DNA of 47,610 bases, taken from Acanthaster planci. Its lineage: Eukaryota > Echinodermata > Asteroidea > Valvatida > Acanthasteridae. Every line of letters starts with the position of its first letter. Position 1 is the first letter of the stretch. The stretch spans positions 1,845,833-1,893,442 of the forward strand of contig NW_019091356.1 in NCBI RefSeq assembly GCF_001949145.1, written 5' to 3'. A program made the translations under genes and the position numbers. Of this stretch, positions 1 to 12,052 are shown piece after piece. The notes beneath the pieces are model-generated. The model saw nothing but the letters and a program-made list of their open reading frames with translations, was not told where the DNA came from and did not search any database.

Positions 1-130
1 TTTTGAGTATAACAAGTGTGTTTTTAGGGCACATCTCACAACTATCCAGAAGCTTCCTGGGGACGAATACTTTTCTTTTCCTTGAAATGCCAGTTGTTGG
101 AAAAAAAAAAGGAAGGACGAAACTTCTCAC

Positions 131-218
131 CAGGAGTGCAAGGAGGGAACATGATGATGTAGTCTGGTACTATTGGCCAGTTGATTCCTGTACCAAAGCC
201 CCGCGCCTGGAACCATAG
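131..218 (-). CDS. Gene 1 exon d (end of the module)
   Basis: The exon is 88 nt, phase 0 to 1, between an acceptor tttgcag and a donor gtgagaag. It encodes a stretch starting LWFQARGFGTG and ending YIIMFPPCTP. The terminal PPC matches the PPC at the end of gene 3 exons 5 and 9. It is the leftmost exon of gene 1 in the window; the next one lies outside. Confidence 0.7.
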
Positions 219-3200
219 CTGCAAACAAAATTTTACGAAACTGTGAGAATGAACTGCGCTATCTAGCGCCAGATTCAGGAATGCTTTAGGATATGTTGGG
301 GGGGATCACAGCTGTGCAAGACCGCGTACTGTGTTCAAATTAAGAATGACACGCAAAAGACATATAAAAAAAAAGGAATTCCAATTATTGAGGAAACGTG
401 ACACGCTTGTACATGACTTCCATCCTCCTAGCTATGAATAATGTTTCATCTTTCAATGTGACCCAACCTAGAAATGAGTCACAAGTTGCCAGACAGACTT
501 TTGAGTCTACAGGAACCATACGTTTACAGGAACCATACACCACGTCAAAAAAAGGAACTCTCAACTTTTTCCACCAAAACAGGGTCAAGTGTCATCGAGA
601 CGTAAAGCTGAGTAACTGATCAACATAAAATAGAGCCCTTTGTACTTCAGTTTGCAAATTAGAACAAGATCACTCCCAATCAAAACATTAAAAATAGACT
701 GTAAGATCCTCTCACAAATGCAACTTTTGGAGATCCCTAAACCAAGATTTTAGGATGGAAACATTAATTTAACTGATTTCATAGCTTGTCTTCCACCCTG
801 AAATGGAAGACAATTGTGCAGCAATGAAAATGTTAAAGCACTGAGTATGTTAAGCAAAAGAAAGGACTATCTGAAAGTCAGAGTTTGACAAATTTCTCTA
901 TGTAACAATTATGAAAATTCCTAGACATCAAATACAATTAGCAAGGTTGGACATTTCACTGTGATGGAGAGTGTGAGTGGCTGACACAATGTATGATCTG
1001 TCTGTCAAGAAATATTAAAGATTTTATAAAACACTTCAGAAGCATGAAATAGCTTTCGTTTGATGCTGTGTTATGCTTGATGACTTACTCCAAGCTTCAA
1101 TCCCTCGGGAACTTTCTTGAAGTTGACAGCAATCTGAGCCTGGATGCGGATGCCTGGAAGGGGACTGTACTGGAAACCTGTGGAATTCAAAGACACACCT
1201 TTGGGCCGTTCAAACGGGAAGGGATCGGTAAGTGTCGATTCACCGAAAAACAGCACATGGGATGGATCGGAAAGTGTTGATTCACTAAAAACACTCAGGG
1301 ACGAATCCATTTTTGTCATTATTTTGGTACATGTACAAACTGGACTTGTGGGGGGGGGTGGTATCATGTCTCGTATGCTCTTGGAAAATATCAAAAATGA
1401 AAAAATATGATAACCAAAAATGAATGGCCCCCACTACATCAGATTGTTTTTGTGATGAAAAAAGTCACATGAATGCATGAAAAATTGCAGATTTTAAAAA
1501 TCCTTTTCACTCTTTGAAAACCACCAAATTCCCTTATTTTTCTACAAAAATCCAAATAGGTTTTATAATATTTCCCTGATCTGCAATAAATTTAAACACT
1601 GACTCTTAGCATCAAGGGTGCGTGAAAATTTGCACTGAAACTGGAGGACTCTGGGCCCATTGATTTAAAAGGCATCTCTAAATTTTGGGGGTTTGGAATA
1701 GGTTCAGAAGCTTTACGAGAATGTGACTCAGCTATAACATCCAACCTGGAAGCGAGATGGTGGTCCCGTGGGTGATCATTTGGCTGAAGTTGATTCCGCT
1801 GGAGGGGATGAAGATACGCAGTCTCATCTGTGCCGGCGTGGCACAGGGATACATCCTCAAACTAATTCCGATGTTCTGTCCCTGTAAATTTTGTGATAAT
1901 GTCGATTGTGAGTTATTCGGACAGAAACTTTTTCCCCTGGTCTCCAGCAGGAAGCACCGCACAAACGGTTAAAAATGGACTGAACGCGCACTCTTTCATA
2001 AATATCCCAGGTTCTTTAACGTGCACTTGACCAGTAAATAGGATAGGAATGTGTTAAATATCAGTATAAACATCCAAAATGCTCCTTCGTGTCTCAGTTT
2101 TAGTTAATCTTACTTTAATTTTTTTTTCACTATTTCAAAGTGTACATGGCTACTTTTTGGTTTTTTTTTCACGCTGAAGAGTATTTCTGATGTTCATGAG
2201 CATGACTGTGATGTCGTCCAGGGAAAAAAATCTTCAATTATGATACCTTCGTTTGGGTACCGAAAAATTAGTCTCCGAGATTTTTCTGGTCAATGTTCTC
2301 TTCATTGATGATTCACTTTTGTGTAAAAACATGCCTAGCAATAAGGAAGCAGGCAACCCTTTCAGAAATGTCTTTAGTGAGTAATGCACCTTGTCACCAA
2401 TGCACCAAACCATCTTCCCTGGATGACATCACAATAACAGTGCCCTCATTGTCCAGAAAAGCATGGATCATTAGAACTGTCTAAAAACAGTGCACTGTTC
2501 AATACATTTAACCTTAAAGGGACGTCAAACAGGTTTCAGAAACTGAAGAAGACTGTTAAATTGTGAAGAAGAATTCACTGCAGCTACACTTTAACGAGAA
2601 AGACGTGACGCTCACGGTGATAAACGGAAGTCTTTCTTTTCCTTTCCCACTCCAAGGACACATACGTATGTGTCAGATTTACCTGGCTCCAACTAGAAAT
2701 AATACACATGAGTCTATAATAGGAAATGCCCTAAAAGCCACTGGCTGTTGCAAATGTACGTGTTATCTCTAGCGTTAGTTAAGCATTTTAACCCTGGCAT
2801 ACATCAAGCCTGGAAAGCTAAGGATTCTGTCTGAAATATCTTGTACATTTGTTGGCATCTCGTAACCGCTGCCTCACAGCTTTGAAAATTTTGCCCTTTT
2901 TTTCCAGTCAGCGAATCGAGCCACAAATGAACTTATTAACTGTGGTAGGTTCCAGGGAACAGCGGTAAAAATGAGCTCATTTGAGAACTTGCTTTTTATG
3001 GAAATATTCTTTCTAAAGGTTATTTGTTCCAATAAAAAAATAATCAGAAAAAAATCAATGCCTGAATTTTGGACATGATATTAGAGGTTGACAAAATGCA
3101 CATTCAAATCAACCATCTGGGCATTTGAAGTAAAACTTGACATGTTATTGAATAAAACCATACGTTTCAAATGATCAGCAACTCAAGTAAACCGAAAAGG

Positions 3201-5517
3201 GAATGACTTTTGGGCAATGTTAACAACTGACCGTGTTCTCTGCTCAGCTTAAACGTTTGACATATATACCGCCATAGTTTGATTACAGAAACTGCATCAC
3301 TCTCAAAAGGAAATTGGTCATTTTATCCAGTGGGGGAGAGTTGCTAGGGAACAAGTCACAATGAGGAAGTAAGTTCGTTAGTATCGACTTAAAAATAGCT
3401 GTGTGTCCTGCATATTCATATCCAGAGTGTCCACCGGTTTCTTATGCATGGGGGAAGTAGATAAATGTCAGCAGAAAGTCACTGTATATCCATGCACTAA
3501 AGGGAGAATTCAGAAGCTAAGAAGCACCTTTTCTAGCCCCTAGATCTTTCTACACATCCAAAAGACAGATAAAGGTTATTTTTAAAAGGTAGATTTTACT
3601 TGTGCAAAATTGCAAACTCCATATTCATAAATACCTCAGACAGTCTCCCTATTCAACAGCGCGCAACTTGACCGTGTATTAACATTTGATAATGCCCCAT
3701 GAAAAGTGAAAATGCCCGCTGCGTAAATCACACACTGGTGCCTGGATACAAGACAGTTTAATCAATTCTGATTGGTCAAGCATCTGTGTGCACAGGGCTC
3801 ACCATGCATGCACCAACTGGACAATTTGCACAACGAATATTCCACAAAATGGACGGGGGTGTTCAGAAAAATGAGAGTAAAATTGTTGAACAAAATCGCT
3901 TGAAATCAATCACATATTGACTTCTTTTGATTCGCTGGTTAAAAAGGTATTTATGAATGGGAATAAATATGTCCTTGGTCGGCCAAAAAGTTTAAGCCTA
4001 CTGTTTTCCCTAATTAATCTTCAACACTGGTAAGTAGATCTATGTCATGCACACATCTGCTGGGTCACATTATCCCAGTTGGCTGAAACACGGTCACTTG
4101 GGGTCCACTAACAAAAGCTTAAGGTATAAAATTTATGTCAGCAGGAACTAGATGCCCATCAAAACATTCGCATACGTAATTTCCAATCAGACACTGTACT
4201 CAATATTTTTGGCTGGTTACAGTGCCCTTTTCTGATGTGAACAGTGTAACAATAACTAAATCTAGAGAAACATGCGTTAACTGCCCATGAGTCAACTACT
4301 CATGAGTTAACTGCCCATGAGTTAACTGCCCATGAGTCAACTACTCATGAGTTAACTGCCCATGAGTTAACTGCCCATGAGTTAACTGCCCATGAGTTAA
4401 CTGCTCATGAGTTAACTGCTCATGATTTAACTGCCCATGAGTTACGTTGAACAGTTCAATTATAAAAGTTTCTCATCCTACTTTAAATTTTTAGAATGGC
4501 GTGTTTCAAAACACCTGTGGAGTGCATGATTTGGTCATTTGTGCTGGTCTATATGCCCAGAGGGACTGTAAGTGACCAGAAGATGGTCGATCCTATTTCT
4601 CTCAGCCACAGGAAAATGCACTCCTGGTCACCCACAGTCCCTCAGGGTGCACAGACGTGCACTAGTACTGGAAGACTCTTATATACAAGCAAAGCAGGCT
4701 TCCTCTGAATCCAGTGGCTGCAGCTTGAAGTTACATAAAAAGTCAATGACAGTGACTGAAGCCATTTCCCATAGAGTTGTACATAATGTCAAGCCACAGC
4801 CAAGTAATTAGGACAGGCAAGAGAAATACTCCAGGGGCCCATTTCAATCACAGGCTGTGCTGAGACTATTTTTGCAAACTTCTGTTTGACAGCCACTTTG
4901 GTGAACTGTTTACAGTGGCAAAAAACGAGGGAGCAAAATGAAGGTGAACCCCCAAAATGGGCAGGGATACTATCAGTATTAATTTATCTTTTAAATTTAC
5001 TAAATAACCTGTGATGAGCTGAGGAAAAGAAGGAAAGGAAAGCAGGAAAAGGTATCTCCCTGAAGAAAAACAAATGGAAAAATGAAGGGGGATGTCCATG
5101 CCCCCGTTTTTCATTTTGGGGTGGGGGGGATTTGGGAGATACCCCCCCCCACGGGAGCCCTTCTGGTTCGATCCTGTACCACCCTACACCGCCCTGCTTG
5201 GGACACTACTTCTACTATCCTAACCCTGCCCAGGACGGCCAGAAATTCTGAGAGAACCCATACAATGTAACAAAATGTCATCAAAAAGGTATTAGGTTAA
5301 AGCTGACACAGCCAAAGGGCTGCGGTGTGACCTCTCGGGCCCCTGTTGCGATAGGACAGGAAACTCACCAAGATGTTGAGGGAGCACCTGATCCCGGTAC
5401 AACCAGGGATCTTGGCACAGATTGTGGCGGTGCCTGGCATGGAGTTCATGCTTTGAACAATATGATCGATCAGACCATCCAGGGACGAACACTGCGGCTC
5501 CAAAGCCTGCTGTGCAT
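131..5517 (-). CDS. Gene 1 (partial): member of the tandem six-cysteine module family, one module visible
   Basis: This is a gene-level entry; the exons are listed separately. Four minus-strand exons at 5369-5517, 1746-1881, 1089-1177 and 131-218 form one complete module: Cys cassette, then b, c and d exons. Their intron phases (1-0-1-0-1) match gene 3 exactly. All four have AG acceptors and GT donors. The b exon (YPCATPAQ ... ITHGTTISLPG) aligns with gene 3 exon 3 (HPCDDPPQ ... VTHGDTYTIPG), and the d exon ends PPCTP like gene 3's PPCSTQAP. The protein is expected to be extracellular by homology with gene 3. It is the most divergent member here. The first exon with a signal peptide was not found, and the 3' part lies beyond the left edge. 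Its function is unknown. Confidence 0.75.
219..1088 (-). other. Gene 1 intron between exons c and d
   Basis: This 870-base AT-rich intron contains no ORF with family similarity and no repeat that I recognise. The ORFs here are short and without known motifs. Confidence 0.55.
1089..1177 (-). CDS. Gene 1 exon c
   Basis: The exon is 89 nt, phase 1 to 0, acceptor ccacag and donor gtaagtca. It encodes FQYSPLPGIRIQAQ followed by KKVPEGLKLG. This aligns with gene 3 exon 4 (LQYDQAFIDLNVGIQVQ then EKVSEGFQIG), and the KVxEGxxxG ending is shared. Confidence 0.75.
1178..1745 (-). other. Gene 1 intron between exons b and c
   Basis: This 568-base intron contains a G-run near 1350 and no recognisable coding or repeat content. 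Confidence 0.5.
1746..1881 (-). CDS. Gene 1 exon b
   Basis: The exon is 136 nt, phase 0 to 1, acceptor tttacag and donor gttggatg. It encodes GQNIGISLRMYPCATPAQ, ending THGTTISLPG. The GQ start, the single PC cysteine and the THG.T..(L/I)PG end match exon 3 of genes 3 and 4. Even the donor context (gttgg) is the same. Confidence 0.8.
1882..5368 (-). other. Gene 1 long intron between exons a and b
   Basis: This 3.5-kb intron holds the 15-bp minisatellite at 4272-4445. I see no family exon on either strand and no recognisable transposon protein. Confidence 0.5.
4272..4445. repeat. 15-bp minisatellite, about 12 units
   Basis: Tandem copies of a unit close to gttaactgcccatga lie head to tail, with variants gtcaactactcatga and gttaactgctcatga. 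The unit contains the palindrome GTTAAC and a CATGA core. Variant units recur in a higher-order pattern: the pair gtcaactactcatga-gttaactgcccatga appears twice near the left end. Confidence 0.95.
5369..5517 (-). CDS. Gene 1 exon a: Cys cassette
   Basis: The exon is 149 nt, exactly the length of exon 2 in genes 3 and 4, phase 1 to 0, acceptor tccgtag and donor gtgagttt. It encodes QCSSLDGLIDHIVQS, then TICAKIPGCTGIRCSLN. The spacing C-x23-C-x5-C-x4-C and the C-x-G-I-x-C core fit the family cassette. The start phase needs one base from an upstream exon. Confidence 0.8.
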
Positions 5518-5564
5518 CTACGGAGAAAAAAAGGGTGGGAGCATATTTTAACCCGCCTTCGATC

Positions 5565-5697
5565 TACTGTAACAGTCAACGACGGTCAGAAACTCCTTCC
5601 ACTTGATTTGCCACAGCCCATAGAAATCACATAGTCTGATTTTAACTGATTAGGACAACTTTGTCAAGAATGCACCTTTGCATAGGAGGGTTAATAA
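5565..5697. repeat. Interspersed repeat, copy 1 (partner at 29862-29997)
   Basis: The segment contains ccttccacttgattt, then tgtcaagaatgca and gcataggagggttaa. All three recur in the same order and orientation at 29862-29997 inside gene 3 intron 2. The family is not identified. Confidence 0.6.
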
Positions 5698-7360
5698 AAA
5701 ACTATGAAGTTCAGTGGTATATCACCTCAGTGAGGCAGGGTAAGGGAATATCCCCCCCTTCCACATTTTGTGACAAGTGCACTTTTTTGTGAATGTCATA
5801 ATGTCTGAATCCCCATGAAAAGAGATGCCTATTGTCTGGCGCTGTCTTGTCTGAACATGGCAACCCTGCTACAGAAACAGTACGGTGTTGCAACCTTCTT
5901 GCCACACGACATTGCTACACCATTGAAGTTCCACTTATGTAAGGATCTCCAAACCTCAGAATAATGTCAATTGATCACTCGATCTTTATTCTGTCAAGTC
6001 TTAGTCTTTACTTGACTTTAAATTTTGTAAATAAATGAGAACTAAAACGGAAATATTGTTCTATGAGTAAACAAGAAGTAAATTGAAAATGTAGTTAGGC
6101 CTACATTGCGTATTCAAAACTGTACGTCTCAAAAACTGGAAAATTTCCTTCACAGGCAGAAAGTCTCACTTCAACGTGGAGAATATTATAAAATGAAGTT
6201 ACTAACAATGAGTCATTTACTAGCAGTGGGTAACCAAGGTTATTCAGGATGAGGGAATTACTCTGTCAAAAGATCTTACATGCTATGTGCTGCCTCGATC
6301 CAGAGTATAATCCAAGCAAGATTATCATACAAAGTGTCCAGGATGACTTCCCCACGCCCGTTCCACACTGTAAAGCCATCGTGGTGGTGGTTGGCTGTCT
6401 ACTGACCATATCCTGCGCTCAATTCACATATTTTGCAAGAGAGGCTTGGCGATTTCGATGCTTCACCAGAAGGGTCCTGGGATGAGCGTCGGATGTGAGT
6501 TCGAAGAACTGACTGATGTTTAAGCCAGGCATGGAACTGGGAATTCAGGGGAGAAAATGAGGAACTTGCTTACAAACTTCAGGTGACTTGTGTGCAGTAT
6601 TTTCCACTTGTAATAGCAGAAGCAAAACCCAAAGACATTAGCAAATCTGAGGAAAACGTGCCCACCTGTTTAGTAACAGTATTTGGGGAAAAAAAGAATC
6701 AAAGGTTTTTTTTTTCAAAGCCAATTACTTGGCAACCTGTGCAAATAGCAAAGAATTTGAGAGATAAAATCAAATGAATGGACACATTGATCTGAACCAC
6801 ATACTAGTTTTAAGTTAACCCGCCAAACCAGACGACCTTTTTATAAAGCACTTCATTTTACATTTCTGTGACAAACATGTAGGATATTCCTGCCCTGAGA
6901 AACTCATATCTTAATATTTGGGTCCAACCAAATCAAATGTACTTCAGAAATGAACATCTTTGAGCAAGTAGACCCAAATCCTGCATGATTCCTTCAAGTC
7001 CTGAAATATACAGAGTAATAGGAAACAATATTTCCTTTCCCGAGATGTCCCAAACATTCAAGATTCCTCCAATTAACTCATAAGCCATAACTCCAAACGT
7101 AAAGGGAGAGAAAAACAAACTAGGGACCATCAAAGAACCATGTACAACCCATTACCTGTCACCCTGTGATGACTCACTTTCTGGAAGGCCTCTCCCAGAA
7201 ATGCTACAAACTTCATCGAGAAATTCCCAAATGCTTAAAAGTCCAACAACTTTGTTCATGCTCCATCAAAAGACAGCACTGTAAACTTACCCAAAGTGTA
7301 AACAACCATTGTTCCAATTCGGCTGAGACCGAGTTAAGAAATGAAATTTGCACAACTTAC

Positions 7361-7426
7361 CAGTTTGCAGAGTTGATCCAAGGACGGTGGGTGCAGCGAT
7401 AAACGTAATCTGTAGGTTTCCATCGT
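7361..7426 (-). CDS. Possible upstream exon of gene 1
   Basis: The segment is 66 nt, bounded by tttccag and gtaagttgtg, and open in the 1-to-1 phase that gene 1 exon a requires. The reading is DGNLQITFIAAPTVLGSTLQ, which would continue into DAQQALEPQC. The end resembles the signal-peptide end of gene 4 (LLSILQTAEATYQPEC). No in-frame ATG lies inside it, so it could be an internal exon or a chance match. Confidence 0.3.
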
Positions 7427-8019
7427 CTGGAAATGACTCACGATTGAGGTCAATCTATAAATGGCAGTGCAAGGTGCGAGCCAAGATTCCACTCTGCAAG
7501 TGTGTGGCTCAATAGATGACGTCATTACGGCTTCCAATAACCTGTCATCTGTGGGTGGACTGACGACTATATGCCTTTTTGTGGGCGGGGTGACACACCT
7601 CCCGGAATCGAATAAGTCATATCGGGATGGCTCCAACACTTTTCAGAAGTAGTTGGCCCAAGGATCCCTAAAAGAGTATTAAACAAAGCATTGGCTTGGG
7701 GTTTCAACCATTTTGACACAACAAGAACAGAACAAACACAGAGACTTGAATTAATTCCTTTTAACTACATTTTGTCAAAAATAGTTACTATAAAATAGTT
7801 ATTCATAGTTGTAAAAAATATAAAACATCAAGAGTAGCTATCAAATAAGCCAGCCATCTCTCTTTTGTGTCTTTTCATATTTTAAAGACATTCGCGACCT
7901 GTCACATTAAATCACACTTTCTGCCCCTTTGAGGAAAAGTTCGACATGGTCAATAAGTTCTGATTCTGCGAGCAACAAATTGTGACATTATCAAAGCATT
8001 CAAAATACGGCGGAATCTA

Positions 8020-10360
8020 TCACATTTGGTGACAACTTTTTGGCCGGCCAAAACTTAATCACAGTAACATACATGTACACACTCAGTTTACATGTATGAA
8101 GTGAAAAATCTATATGTAATTGCAAATAAAAACAAGACATCAGACAAAACAGCAAGTTTTACAGTAAGCTTGAAAGAGGGAAATAACTTCCAGTTGCAAG
8201 GTTCCTCCAATTCAAAATAAAGACTGTTCTCACAAACATACATGTATCTAAAAATTATAAGTGCATTTCAATGGGTACAATATTTACACATTTTGATAAA
8301 CCGCCCAAAAATGCTAACTTTTGATCAAAAGCCTAAACTCTGCAAACCATACAAGTAAAGTACCCTGCCCTTCAATGGTGACAAAAATATTATAATTTTT
8401 GTGCTCATTCTGATGAAAATATGACTTGTGTACTTGGCAACATCTATACATGCATATGGGCGGGCATGCATGCAGTGTATACCATTACTACACGTAGTGT
8501 GTGAAACCATTCCCCACAATGAGATGCCAGGGCTAGAATATTCACCAGTGTCCCAAACTCTGGGTCACCACGTAAGCGTGCATGATAACGAGAGTACAGA
8601 TAAGCTGGTTTCTTGCTGGTCCCTCCATTATAACCTGAGACTGGATGGAGCAAGGGTGGGAACCAGTCTTGAAGTGATCACTTACTTCCCTGGTTCCCAT
8701 GCACAATCATCATTGGTTCACCCTGAAGAGTCAGTAGTGGCAACCAGCTAGTGTCTAACATGGAGTGCACATTACCATTTGAACCCAGTCCATACATCCA
8801 GGCACATTTATAAAGTATTTTGAATTCTATGAAATGGGTCGCAACTTTACTATTCAAACACCAATCCCAACCAGACTATAGAGAAGTACAGATTACTTGA
8901 CATAGGCCCTCTCAAACACCTGATAATCTTAAGGAAAAAAAACCAATGAAAGAAACTTTTGCAAACCTCAGAAGTTATCTAAATTGTCAGCTAAGTGTCC
9001 TGCATGGTAGTTTTTTCTCAAATGAAAAAGATAAAAAACCTTTACAAAAGACTGCAAATCACACGCATTATGTATGTCCACAATACTACATATACATGTG
9101 TACATGTAAATACCTCAATCAGAACTGTCTTTTTTACATCTCAAGAACAGATAGCACAAGTATACTTGAAATATAACATTTGTTAATAATTTTGCCCAAT
9201 AAAAAGAACATTTAAGTTATACATAACAATTTTATTTTATATAACTAATATTTGAAAAAAAATTAACAGTGCTGAGGGTTTGTACTGATTTCCAGAAGTT
9301 CAAAAAAAATAATCTAGCAAACTATTTGTACCATGGTGCACAGCATAAAACTTCACCTGGACGAAAGCATTGAGAGCCAGCTAGGTATACGTTTCAAGAA
9401 GGCAAGGTCGCACTGGAGAACAAAACACCTGTTGACACCATGCCTGCTTGAATATGCTCACTGCTTGTGCGTCTGAACACAGCCAACTTGGCAGGGTCAA
9501 CCTCAAGCAATTAAGTGTTAATGATGCGCTTGATTTTGAGCGCGCGTTGTTGAACTACCCAACTGGTTCACTGACTAAAGCGGTATTGGAACCCAGGATC
9601 CTCTCTACAGGGCACCAGGGTTAATGGCAGGTTTTTTGGCATATATATATATATCTTCTTCAGAGGCTGCTAGGAAGAGCGTTCATATGCATATCCCTCC
9701 TCGGAATTGGCCAGGAGAGGGTTTGGGGGCGATTTTATAGGATCAAGGACGATGCATACAGAACCATATCACCCTGTTACATGATATACATGGGATGGCG
9801 TGCTCCTAGAGAATGAAGATCATGGAAGATTCCAAACAAAAATTACCTTTGAATTAAGAGTGGAGGGGCTATGGAAATCTGTAATTTACAGATTAGAATC
9901 CCGCTACAGTCCTTGTTCACCAACAAATTCAGGATTACATCAATTATTACAGATAGACCCCTACTGAGTGGCAGCACTGCCCTAGTATTGAAAAGTCAAC
10001 GGGCAAACCCAACTCAACCAGAGCAATTCTCAAGGTCGACAATAAACTTGCTGAGCAAAAATAATGGGTGTGTTCAACTTTGCGATATACAAGTGTTTCA
10101 ACCAGTATGACAGCGAGGTGGATATTTCCAAGTACTGTGAAAGCTTGGAATGTGTCAAACGGAAACAAAATTATTATTCACTCTTTACAGTTATTTCCTT
10201 TTTTTCCCCACCCGTTTAAGTTAATTGCCAGTCTAAGGTTTAACAAACTTGTAATTTACTGCACAAATTCACTGGGTTGCACAAAGAAAATGTTGCGTTC
10301 ACTTCGTGTACTTACAAAAGTATTGTTAAGACATATCAATTTTTTTAAGGTCCTTTAATC
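8020..10360 (-). other. Gene 2 3' flank / candidate 3' UTR, duplicated at gene 3 (15200-18890)
   Basis: Long colinear stretches match the region downstream of gene 3. Examples are ttacagtaagcttgaaagag (8161 region vs 15315 region), the 9600-9775 block vs 17160-17327, 9892-10050 vs 17841-17990, and 10140-10330 vs 18700-18890. This shows that the duplication unit included the 3' flank. No coding sequence is recognised, and ORFs here are not conserved between the copies. Confidence 0.7.
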
Positions 10361-10414
10361 ACATCGCCATCACAAAGGCACTGGCCATGGCATGCTTAAC
10401 AGTTGTGAACTTAC

Positions 10415-10573
10415 CCGATACAACGGGAGACGGGGCACTACGTGCACTTAGCCGCAGTCGAATTCTCCACCAGGTGGCTATGATTCATGTACCGGCGAGA
10501 TCGCCGACGGTACCACACCAGTGCCAAGATGGCTGCTGCTACCACGACAACAGCAACCACAGATTATTAGTCA
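10415..10573 (-). pseudogene. Gene 2 relic of the transmembrane / tail exon
   Basis: It aligns with gene 3 exon 15. One frame gives VVAVVVVAAAILALVWYRRR and a tail ending at a stop at 10438-10440. Upstream of that hydrophobic stretch the same frame meets stop TAA, and the only nearby acceptor (10574-10576) opens onto other frames that stop quickly. A gtaagt follows the stop, as in gene 3. Confidence 0.7.
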
Positions 10574-10981
10574 CTGACATTAAATCACTTGTCGATTTGC
10601 AAACTCTGCGTCATCGGCCATTAATCTGGTTGTGGTAACTTTGTGGAACTTTGTCGGTAAAAGGCCACAACTATCCTTGCTAAGAGAATAACATAATGAA
10701 CAAGAAATTAAAACAACTCAAGACTGCTTGTTTGAGGATTTCATGTGGGAACCACATGTCAACTCATGAGAACAAATGATCAATCATTTGTCCAAGACGG
10801 TTCCCGTGCTGCAGTGCACTCTCTCAAATGACAGTATGCACTGGTTGCCTGGACCAGCAATGACAGGTCAATTACGCACCATGAAATGAGCTCCTGCTAC
10901 TGGGAAAGACAGCGCCACCTACGGTGCACGCACAAAGCCAATATTCATAAATACCAATGTGTCTGTGTGTGTTTGACTTAC

Positions 10982-11069
10982 CAGCCTTCAACTTGGGTTG
11001 GGCCAACGTGCCAGGTTTGCCACCTCTGCTTTTGGGGGGGCTGGTCATCTTGCTCATTACTGGAGGGAC
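10982..11069 (-). pseudogene. Gene 2 stalk exon 2 (frameshifted)
   Basis: It aligns with gene 3 exon 14 and has intact splice sites (acceptor tttatcag, donor gtaagtca). It is 88 nt against 84 in gene 3. A run of seven C replaces the six that would keep the gene 3 frame, so the reading frame changes inside the exon. Confidence 0.7.
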
Positions 11070-11132
11070 CTGATAAACAATGCAATCAGGATACTGCCGA
11101 GTAGAACCAAAAACAATCTGGGACTTCAATAC

Positions 11133-11304
11133 GGGTGTTTCACAATAGTGTGTCTCCAAGAGTTTGCAATGCAGTAGCCAATCACAAAGCGTGAAATCTG
11201 TCGCCCCATGCCAAACACACATTGTGTCGACAGATTTCGTGCATCACGATTGGCCAACGCGTTGCAAACTCACGGAGATGCACTATGGCGAAACGTTAAC
11301 ACCC
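11133..11304. mobile_element. Palindromic MITE-like element, copy 1
   Basis: The two halves are inverted copies: cacaatagtg ... gagtttgcaatgc ... gccaatcac on the left, and gattggccaacgcgttgcaaactc ... cactatggcg on the right. A second copy is at 29318-29487. The homologous gene 3 intron (near 19747) lacks the element, so it inserted after the duplication or was lost there. Confidence 0.8.
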
Positions 11305-11481
11305 ATATTGTGGACGGTAAACAGGCACAATGGCATGCTATCTTTGTCCAGAACTCCAATAACATCAAAGAAAATGAAGCTGCACAATTTCTGGGAAGGA
11401 TCAGACTTTTCATACACTTGAAAAAGTTGAATTTTGTATCCTTGGCATTTCAGTTTGTTTTGGCTGACCAGTTTTCATTAC

Positions 11482-11530
11482 CTGTTGGGGGCAGGTTTGT
11501 AGGCATCATTCACGCTGTCTGGAAAAGGAA
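11482..11530 (-). pseudogene. Gene 2 stalk exon 1 (phase changed)
   Basis: It aligns with gene 3 exon 13 and reads VPFPDSVNDAYKPAPN, with acceptor ttttgcag and donor gtaatg. At 49 nt it ends in phase 2, whereas gene 3 ends in phase 1. The next exon then reads into a stop within a few codons. Confidence 0.7.
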
Positions 11531-12052
11531 CTGCAAAAACAAGAAGCAGGGGAAAACCGAGTTGATGAACGCTACTTTGGTTACTGATGTTAACTTGTAC
11601 AGTCAGTTCTAACGCTTGTGTGCCAATGAAACCAATGATGCCAATGACAAACCAACAGCTGGGGCCAATTTCGTAGTGCTGCTTAAGCGAAAAATTTTTT
11701 GAAGCATGAAAAAACCTTGCTTGACAAATCAAGTTACCCACCCAAACTTCTTGTGATGTATCTTGTTTTGGAATGGTATTTACCTGTCTTTTGGTTAGCA
11801 TGACAATCACATAAAGTTAAACCGTTATATATAATTGATCACATAAAGCTCGAGCAGGTAACCTTTGCTTATTAAGCAAGGTTTTTTCGTGCTTAAGCAA
11901 ATTCTGCACTTAAGCAGCTCCATGAAATTGGCCCCAGCACCAATGATGGCCTTTTAAAGCATTTATGCCCCCTCCCTACGCGCAAGCTGCAACTACTGTG
12001 CATCCCGGATGCATCATGGATACATGTAAACATCATGGACTGCTTGACTTAC

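Larger units (their letters stand above)
5518..8019 (-). other. Upstream region of gene 1 / far 3' flank of gene 2
   Basis: Gene 1 must start somewhere here or further right, but I could not recognise its signal-peptide exon. One possible small exon is at 7361-7426 and one repeat copy at 5565-5697. I see nothing else beyond short ORFs without motifs. Confidence 0.4.

Noticed and set aside
4272-4445. CRISPR-like array
   Set aside because: Units are contiguous 15-mers without spacers, in a eukaryotic intron.
10908-10926. Another CTCF-core-like site (gtaggtggcgctg on the minus strand)
   Set aside because: It is inside a gene 2 intron, in the opposite orientation to the shared promoter elements, and not linked to a gene start. 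A single match of this length can be chance.
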